Part shown: one piece after another, positions 56,692 through 64,000 of the stretch
How positions within the stretch are numbered: position 1 is the first letter of the stretch
Layout of the letters: each line of letters begins with the position of its first letter
NCBI GenBank assembly: GCA_021234155.1
Contig: JAJEKV010000144.1
Location: forward strand, 1,240,001 to 1,304,000
Reading direction: 5' to 3'
Length of the DNA stretch: 64,000 bases
From: Isoetes taiwanensis
Lineage: Eukaryota > Streptophyta > Lycopodiopsida > Isoetales > Isoetaceae
The notes under the pieces: model-generated
What the model was told of the DNA's origin: nothing
What the model saw: only the letters and a program-made list of their open reading frames with translations
Databases searched by the model: none
Program-made: the position numbers and the translations under genes

Positions 56692-57667
56692 AATGGAGGC
56701 TTTCCATGATAATGGCTCTAGCCAAGAGACTGGTTAGTCCCTAGATAACTTGTACTGCCGCTAACACTTCTTTGAATGGATGGAATGGTTAAATTCTCTT
56801 TCATATGTTATTATGATGATGATGGATACTTGGATGGTGTTTATATTCTTTCTTTCTGCTCCCTCCGTGTATTGGAAATAAGGAAAGGGTAGAGACCTGA
56901 AAGCCTCTTAGAACTAGAGATGATGCCTCCCTCCCTTAAAACCAAATAAATGCGGCATGTGCACAAGAGCCAACCTGGCTGTAGATGCTATGATGTGGTT
57001 CAACACCAAACAACAGACACAATTGGTGAAGTGGGTGTGGAGCCTTGCTGAGCATGGCTACTGGGGCTCCTACAATGTGTTAGACTTATAGTTGGTCATT
57101 ATGTGTGGGTTGGGTATGGGTCTGACACCTTCTGGGTCGCAGGATATGGCCTTTATGGACGTCCTCGGCTTTGCATAGATTTAGGAGGGTAAGTCGGGTA
57201 CGGATACGGGTGCTGCAGGTGTGGCAGGTATCCTCTAGCACACCCATGGAACCGTTGTGATCCGGGAGAGGAAGCTTCTCTGACCTGCCTCATCAGACTG
57301 GGGAGATGTATCCTGGAGTAGTCTCATAGGGTGATTCCTTGGGATTGCATCTCCGGAGGGCTACAAGCACGTCATAGCATGTTTCAGCCTATATGCAAAG
57401 TGTGCACAGGAGGGGCGGATGGAGTGGACTACCCTAGCCATTGTCTTATGCCAGCCAACGCCATGTTATACTTCTGTCTGCTGATATCTTGAGGAGCTGA
57501 CCATCAGTTGACCCCATGGAGTCTGAGTCCTGGGTAGCGCTCTTGTCATGGTGTGTTGCTGATGTTATTTATGGTTGTATGGTCTTTCCACTGATGATGA
57601 TGGATGGGCTACCCTTCGTGGTGGCATATTATTTCAGCATGACTGTTGTATGCTAACATGTATGTAC
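56692..57667. repeat. Inverted-repeat arm A (~0.98 kb)
   Basis: Plus-strand blocks AATGGAGGCTTT, ATGATGATGATGGATACTTG, GGTGTTTATATTCTTTCTTT and GTTGGTCATTATGTGTGGG recur in reverse complement in arm B in the same order, over the full length. The copies are clearly diverged with many small indels. ORFs within are not coding. Confidence 0.85.
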
Positions 57668-57668
57668 G

Positions 57669-57896
57669 CTTCCGCTGTATAGGATTCCCATAGAGGACGC
57701 GGGACGATCGTATAGATACGGAGGAAATTTCTTGTATCTATACGATCATATAGATACGGGAACTCCCCTCCCGTGGCGACTACATGGTAGGGTCCTCCGT
57801 CATACTCCGACCCCTCGGGGTGGCCAAGTATCCGGGCGAGGAACACGGAGGTGTCATTCGTCCCACGTCCTCTATGGGAATCCTATATAGCGGAAG
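57669..57896. mobile_element. 228-bp element with 39-bp terminal inverted repeats (MITE-like)
   Basis: The left end CTTCCGCTGTATAGGATTCC... and the reverse complement of the right end agree at 37 of 39 bases. The interior has a second hairpin (GATCGTATAGATACGG with TGTATCTATACGATC). I see no clear target-site duplication. It sits exactly at the inner edge of arm A. Confidence 0.75.
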
Positions 57897-57899
57897 CAT

Positions 57900-58685
57900 C
57901 CTATATTATAATGTTATTCAGTGTGTCCGTTGTGAATCTCGCCCTAGATCGTGTGGTCTGGAATTTGTTTGAGGAGATCGTGCGGTCTAAAATTTGTTTG
58001 AGATCGCCTGTCAAAAGAAAACCCTATTTTTTTTCTCTCGGTGGCAGTAGAGCTTCGTTGGTGGAGCAGATGCGTCTAGATTGGATATAGGATGATAGAA
58101 GGCAGCAGATTTGGCATATGCAACTCTATTCTTGCGGGTTTAAGAGAAAGCCTTTCACAAAATTTGCAGCAGAGCATTTTGGTATCCCTCTTTTGCACTC
58201 CGGCATTCTGGACTCCTTTATTTTTTATTCCGATGCCCGTTGCCTTTGATTCGGCCTGTGAGCAACTGCTTTGGTTCCTTCAGATCAGGTTATGGCAAAC
58301 GCATACTTTGGCTGTAAGACTGCATTTAGGGTTACAACAAACGGATTCTTCCTTGTCAAGGTATTGCAAGCTTGCTAGAATCGTGTATGCAATGGTGCTT
58401 ACATTGTTTAGTTTGCTACAGGTCACATGCTTTTAGCTGTAGGTGCAGTCTTGCAAACACGTTATAGTTCTAGAATAAACATTCAAGGTTACAACAAACT
58501 GGTTCTTCTCTGTGAAGTTTGACTGCATCCCATGAGTATTCCTTCTGCTTCATGATATTTTGCTTTCATTGCAGGACGAGACGGATCCAACAACTCCAGG
58601 GTATGCCACATGTTTATTGTGATGTATAATTCGATTTTTGGATCTTCTCTCTACCTTTTTTATGCTAATACTGTGAGTATAAATT
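57900..58685. other. Interior of the inverted repeat, left portion
   Basis: A 114-codon ORF at 58092-58436 (MIEGSRFGICNSILAGLRES...) has no recognised domain. TATCCTATATTATAATGTT-like sequence at 57897 also occurs near 63889. Confidence 0.35.
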
Positions 58686-58688
58686 TGA

Positions 58689-59330
58689 ATTCCAAGTCTG
58701 CATTTGGAATCGAAAAACTATGTGGGCTTAGCCAGGCTTAAAAGTGTCATTCTTAGAATGGATAAATGTGGAGCATAAGTGTGTCCACAAAGGCCTACAA
58801 AGGCCTGTAGCATTCCTTACTATTGCAGCACATATGGCATGTGCAAAAATGATATCTGCTTGGGATGTGCTTTGGATTATTCATACACACAACCTCTCAT
58901 ATCAAGCCATTAAATTTACATCTGGGTGACTACTAAAATCCAAGCGCAGTCTGGCCAGTGCAAAATGGTAACGTAAAATAGGTTTGATTATTGGAGAAAT
59001 ACTGCTGTCATGCCTGTAGCTAATGACAGTAATGAAGCTAGCCGTAGGCTAACTTAATTGGAAGAACTGTAACTTAGTGGAGATTCAGTTGTTTCCCAAA
59101 TTCTAAGTCTGCATTTGGAATTTAAAAATTATGTGGGCTTGGCTAGGCTTAAAAGGAGCGTTCTTAGAATGGATAAAATGTGGAGCAGAAGGCCTACAAA
59201 GGTCTGTAGCATTCCTTACTATTGTGGCACATATGGCCTATGCCAGTGCAAAATGGTAACAGAAAATGGGTTTGATTGATTTTTACTGCTGCCATGCCTA
59301 TAGCTAATAACACTAATGAAGCTGGCTGGG
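58689..59330. repeat. Diverged ~411-bp tandem repeat
   Basis: Copy 1 (58689-59050) and copy 2 (59100-59328) share AAGTCTGCATTTGGAAT, AGGCCTACAAAGG, CATTCCTTACTATTG and GCCAGTGCAAAATGGTAAC in order. Copy 2 lacks about 110 bp present in copy 1. Confidence 0.85.
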
Positions 59331-59687
59331 AAAGAATGTGCCAAAGGAGTTCTTCATGTAAGGCTGCATTCTATGAAAACACAGAATGGCTATTGTTTCT
59401 TGAATGATAAAATCGACACTCTTTGCTATGCAAATGAGAGTGACACTTTGATTAAGATATGCCATAAAAGGAAGCTACGCTCCGACGAGCAAGGTCTTGG
59501 CCCCAGTTGTTGCAGTAGCTTTTGTAAATGTCAGTCTTATGGTGGGCTTAATAATTTGGATGTGGAAGAGGATAAGAGGAACCATCCTATTTGCGGCAAG
59601 CAACATCCTAAAATTTCCTTACGTAACAAAGAAATTCAAAGGTGGCAGTTGTTAATTAGCACCATCTTTTCTGTCTTTAGAAGCTAG
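59316..59687 (+). CDS. Unrecognised 123-codon ORF
   Basis: MKLAGKECAKGVLHVRLHSM starts within the second copy of the tandem repeat. The rest has eight or so cysteines (CYAN, ICHKRK, PSCCSSFCKCQ, PICGKQHP) but no pattern I can match to a zinc-binding family. A GT-AG context was not evident. It may be a gene fragment or chance. Confidence 0.2.
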   Translation: MKLAGKECAKGVLHVRLHSMKTQNGYCFLNDKIDTLCYANESDTLIKICHKRKLRSDEQGLGPSCCSSFCKCQSYGGLNNLDVEEDKRNHPICGKQHPKISLRNKEIQRWQLLISTIFSVFRS

Positions 59688-59689
59688 AT

Positions 59690-61030
59690 GTTCCATGTTC
59701 AACAAGGAGACAATAAAGAAAATTATCTATTTCACATGTCTTTGAAAACGTTAGAAACTTAAGAACGTGAAATTACCACAAGAATAGTACTATTGTTAGT
59801 TTAACATCTCAACTAACTGATTATATATAATGTAATACATTGTTTTGCACGCATTGTGATGCATACAATAAGTGCAATGGGCACAAGTTACTTCATACGA
59901 TTCAATCTATAACACCAATTAAAGCTTGGTTTATGTGCACTAATCATAGCTTCGCTTCAAAGGCTATACTGGCGTTTTGCCGATGAGCACAGCACACTAC
60001 CTGCTAGTATCATCATCGTAGTCCCAATATCAAAACTTTATATTCTCATGTGATCAAATCCACGCGAAATATTATCTATTTGGAGGTTGCCAACTTATTG
60101 CCTAGCAATGTTGGGCTTGATTTGCTTTATATTATAAAATTATTGTCCGCATGTCGTGAATCCCATGCAATGTTGCTGATTCCCATGGACAAAGATGACC
60201 GTGATAAACAATGGCTATAAAACCAATTTTTAGCCTATAAAGCTTATAAAACCACCTACAACCTTAAATACACAATATTTAATAACTTGGCGGTTCCCCC
60301 ATGGGCAAAGATATGAAGTGTACAAAATAGCAATGCTATAAAACCACTTTAACCTAATATAATGCCTATAAACCACCTTAAAGCCTAGCAATTACATCAA
60401 CACTATTTATAGCTCCGTACCTCTCAGATTGAGCTCAGACGCCAACATATGCCCAACAACCATGTACTATACAATAGAATGTAATATAATAGAAGAGAGA
60501 GAGGACTATATGAGATTTAGTACAATAAACATCAATAACAACTTATAGACATAGACCACTTGCACTCCGTGTGTCCTAATGATCCAATGGCCCAAAAGTC
60601 CGTAATGATCCAATGGCCCAAAAGCTACTCTCACAAATGCACAACTTTCCAAAATGATCTAATGGCTCGGTTACTATACACAAATGCACAAGTTTCCAAC
60701 ATTTATATATACCTGTTAACTGCACCAAGTATCAAAACAAAATAACTTCACAACCTCCTCAATAGTCCACAAGTTATACGCAAGGTGAAAAGAAACAATG
60801 TCAACAAAAATATAAACTCAAGATAGACTAATCTTTACTGAGAGAACTCATCTCCTCAAGATGGCTCCATGCCCTAACAATGGCCTTTAAATCTCTTAGA
60901 AAAATACAATTCAATATCCCTTTTATAGCCTTATATTTTGTTGCCCTTAAATTGTGCATTGGTTTGCTCAAGACAAAACCATTAAGGCCAAAAGAGTTAC
61001 AGTTTAATTATAAGAATGCCGTGCACCGCT
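59690..61030. other. Interior of the inverted repeat, right portion
   Basis: AT-rich and non-coding by eye. A short tandem repeat, AATGATCCAATGGCCCAAAAG, occurs near 60578 and 60604, with variants to 60670. No gene recognised. Confidence 0.45.
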
Positions 61031-61033
61031 ATT

Positions 61034-61965
61034 AGTACATACATAGCATACAACAATCATGCCGAATAATATGCCACCAAACAAGGGTGGCCCATCCATC
61101 ATCATCAATGGAAAGCATAATACAACCATAACAACATGAGCAACACACTATGATATGCCACCCAGCTCGACTCCATGGGATCAACTGACGGTCGTAATTT
61201 CAAGATATCGTAGCAAATCAAAGTATAACATGGCGCTAATAGATAAGACAATGGCTAGGGTAGTCCACTCCATCCCGCCTCTCAGTAACACTTTACGATA
61301 GGTCAAAATACATGGTATCGCCGTAGCCTCCAGATCTAATTCCAAGCAATCACCCTCTATGAGACTACTCCGTGTTACATCTCCTCGGTCCGATGAGGCT
61401 GGTTAGAGAAGCTTCCTCCTGATCACAATAACGGTTCCATGGAAAGGAGGATACCTGCCAGGCCAACACCCGTGACCGCACTTCACTTACTCCTCCTAAA
61501 TTCCTATAAAGCCGAGGACGCCCTTCCATAAGGCCATGGTGTCGTGCACCCATGCCTACACATAATGACCAACTATGTTCAACACACCGTAGGGAGCCCC
61601 GTGATATGCTCGCCAACAAGGCTCCACACCCTCACCAATTGTGTCTCATGGTTTGCGCCGAACCATAACATATCATCTACGTACTGTGTTGGCTTTGCAC
61701 AGCCGTGATTTTTTGGTTTTAAGTGGGGCTCCAGCTTAAAACATCTCTATTCTAAGAGGCTGTGTCTCACATTCTTTTATTCCCACACACTGAGGGAGCG
61801 TAAAGAAAGAATATAAACACCATCCAAGTATCCATCATCATCATAATACCCAGTAAGAATTCTAACCATCCCATCTATTCAAAGCATAAGCATGGAAGTA
61901 CGTTTATCTAGGATCTCAATCCAGCCTCTTGCTAGAGCCATTATTACACGAAAAAGCCTCCATTC
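61034..61965. repeat. Inverted-repeat arm B (~0.93 kb)
   Basis: Reverse-complement partner of 56692-57667. Inner edges match at GTACATACATAGCATACAAC, outer edges at GCCTCCATT. It carries extra and missing short blocks relative to arm A. Confidence 0.85.
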
Positions 61966-62284
61966 CTCATGTCTGCTCACACAAACCGCTGGTAGCCGCT
62001 CCTTCTTTATTCTTTTCTCCATCGATTTTAGCGCAATGGGGTAGGACCCCGATTTCTCTCCCAAATTGGCAAGTCCCATTTTGGCTAATCTGCCTAGCTG
62101 TGTGGCACTTCCTTTATTGGTTCCATTTAACCACTATAACCTAATTAGCATAATTGTAGTTATTATCCACCCATTTTTAATAAAATCCCTTTGTAAGTGA
62201 ACCAAGTTACCTACTCATGGACACCCTTAGGGGTCTAGTTAACCAAGGACATGTCATAGTATGCATAATGTGATACCATATACC

Positions 62285-62420
62285 CTCGAACGTCAATATC
62301 TTAGTCATGCCATTTGGTCTCACCCAATGCCTACCACGCTCATGATTATCAGAACCGGTGACGCTTGAAGTATTTTTATATATACTTGTATACTCAACTC
62401 ATTGAACACTTTTTTTTGTG
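62285..62420 (+). pseudogene. Gypsy reverse transcriptase scrap
   Basis: The plus-strand frame NVNILVMPFGLTQCLPRS resembles the gypsy motif 'YEFLVMPFGLTNAPATF'. Further on, LEVFLYILVYSTH is near the usual 'FVLVFLDDILVYS' strand but without the DD pair. It is an eroded fragment, unrelated in position to the 42-44 kb element. Confidence 0.5.
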
Positions 62421-63921
62421 GCAAGGTAGATTTTCATTAATTAAAAGCCATACAATCCAAATACCCAAACTCCGCTAAGAAGCAAGGTAATGGAGAAAAA
62501 GGACACTCATATGGATTGAGCATCAAATATGAAACAAAATAGGCATCAAGTTTGAAACATTTTTACCGAAAGTATGTCAATATAATATCATAACTTTTTA
62601 GACTAAGAGGAGAGAAAATGATTTCCAATTCTACAATATCCGAAAGCAAAGAGATGTTCTTCAAAAATTGAGATCCTCTAGTTCTCGCGAAAAGCAAACC
62701 AGTAAATACTAAACATGATCCTCAAATCGAATCATGAAAGTCATGAGAGTTATCTCTCTCACTGCTGGACGTAGTTGGGATGGGAGGGCAAATTTAAAAT
62801 ATGTACTGTGGGGAAAATGGAATTAATTATGGTCGCTAAGATTCTTTCTTCTCAAACCACTGCTATAGTGTTTGTAGAAATCACCGAGATCCATGTGAAT
62901 ATCTGCTGCCACAAATATTTCGCAGTGAAAGCAAAAATTTCAAACTTTTTTCCCATAAGCGCCAGCATGCGCTCATACAAATATGTGAGAAGCTTGTGGA
63001 TCACACACTCCCTATACTTTAGCCAACTGGCCCGACATAATTAAATGAGTGCGTTGAACAAGAATTCAAACATGAGGTGCATCTCAGATGAATTTCCCTT
63101 CGTGGTAAATTCTACCAAATTGTTTTTCTTGAGCTCTCAACTTCCTCAATGAAGTCATCTCATTATATCACACAACTCTTCATACACCTTTTCCCAATCG
63201 GCCGACTCTCGATGTGCGATTTCATAGTTTGCCAATATCTCAGGTTCAAATTTTGTTGTAATTCTCCCCTGAAGAAAACATCGACATTCTGCCTACAATC
63301 GCATTGGCGGAGCATTAGAATCAATAACACTTAATTGAGAAACAAATAAATCAACCGCCCCGAATAGCCCAATTGAATTTATCCTGTGTCGATTTGTCTC
63401 CAAATTTCCTCTTATGACAAGTAGCACAGACTCTACGTCAAACCTGAAAATACATTTTAATCCAGAAAATAGACAAAGATTTAGAAGAATAAAAGGATTC
63501 TATTTCTAGATTTCGTGATATTCCATAAGGCAATATGAACAAGAGCATATTAGCCGATGTCTCCCCTCAAGTTGTAGAAAATCAATAATAGAATTCGAGA
63601 CTCGCTTTTTGAGATGAGAACCGTTTGTGGAAGAACCATGTCCGTAATGGTCTCAACTTCGGACAAAGGAAAATATGCCTTAATGTCTCTCGGCCTCAAG
63701 GCAAACCGTGAGTGACAAAACAAGGGCAATAGTACATCTTTGAATAGAGACCAACATGAGGTTTTTTCTGTTATCAGCCAAAATGAAGAAGCAAATCTTT
63801 GGAAGTAAAGAAGAATTCCAGTATATTTCCAAATATAGAGGGCATGAGCTTGATTTAAATTCCATTTCACTAAATAGCTTTTTACCGAGTATCCTATATT
63901 ATAATGTTTTAATGTGTTCAA
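62410..63921 (-). mobile_element. Second L1-like LINE copy, 3' part
   Basis: A T-run at 62410-62417 is the poly(A) tail on the minus strand. It is followed by the reverse of a GCTTTTAATTAATGAAAATC 3' end typical of plant L1s. Near the right edge the minus strand reads KWNLNQAHALYI, and other frames give CTIALVLSLTVCLEAERH and VLPQTVLI. These correspond base by base to the zf-RVT tail of the 44-51 kb LINE (about 50640-50920). The copy is 5'-truncated near 63900 and broken by frameshifts. Confidence 0.75.
63580..63880 (-). pseudogene. zf-RVT tail of the second LINE
   Basis: It aligns with the last 90 codons of the first LINE. The ...HIFLCPKLRP-like region is spread over two frames. After the point where the first LINE breaks (about 50920), this copy continues, showing what the missing 3' end looked like. 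Confidence 0.75.
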
Positions 63922-64000
63922 TCCAACCTAGATCCAAATGGCTAATTGTCATCCCTAGATCCACGGTTATCCACGCCGACTTTTCGATCTACTTCTGCGG

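Noticed and set aside
56692-57667. Coding gene in the inverted arm
   Set aside because: The two arms do not preserve any reading frame between them.

Overview
This window is plant nuclear DNA dominated by dead or dying mobile elements, minisatellites and broken pieces of host genes. The land-plant assignment rests on four things. There are remnants of plant-type sucrose synthase, an alanine:glyoxylate aminotransferase 2-like enzyme and a multi-domain FKBP, all with GT-AG introns. There are several PPR fragments of the 'NMYAKCG / VVSWN' type. There are plant-style Ty1/copia, chromodomain gypsy and L1-like LINE elements. Introns are small and intergenic DNA is AT-rich. The mix of PPR fragments, an endonuclease-less Penelope-type reverse transcriptase and a ParB/methyltransferase fossil would suit a fern or other seed-free plant, but that is inference. 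No intact host gene was found.

Layout. 0.2-1.9 kb: a degraded LINE ending in an (ATT)n tail. 3.6-5.1 kb: small repeats and a gypsy RT scrap. 7.5-9.1 kb: a purine-rich minisatellite, then four exons of a frameshifted sucrose synthase. 9.5-16.3 kb: a polypyrimidine tract split by a complete 5.08-kb Ty1/copia element (LTRs of 410 and 416 bp, 5-bp target duplication CCCTT) with a broken gag-pol. 16.5-19.5 kb: an amidohydrolase-like exon, a hairpin-bearing tandem repeat and PPR remnants. 20.9-22.5 kb: an LTR-element primer-binding remnant, a 92-bp AT microsatellite, hairpin units and an aminotransferase pseudogene. 25.9-29.2 kb: a WD40-like scrap, an FKBP pseudogene and an antisense PPR scrap. 31.3-36.8 kb: a foldback, a GAATCTT minisatellite and a 2.17-kb near-identical tandem duplication.

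37.8-40.5 kb holds the most unusual item. It is an intron-containing, broken gene with a ParB-like domain (NGNHS motif) followed by a domain resembling a beta-class DNA amino-methyltransferase (VLDFFSGG motif). Its intron contains a perfect 40-bp palindrome, and an array of related palindromic units lies downstream. 42.0-44.2 kb: a chromodomain gypsy pol on the minus strand, 5'-truncated. 44.4-50.9 kb: an L1-like LINE on the plus strand, with a relative on the minus strand at the window's right end. 53.5-56.7 kb: a minus-strand Penelope-like reverse transcriptase without a detectable GIY-YIG domain, preceded by an unrecognised ORF. 56.7-62.0 kb: two inverted ~0.95-kb arms around a 3.4-kb interior, with a 228-bp TIR element at the inner edge of the left arm.

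The genes do not form a pathway. Most coding remnants carry frameshifts or stops. Some frameshifts may be assembly errors, because the two copia LTRs also differ mostly by small indels.
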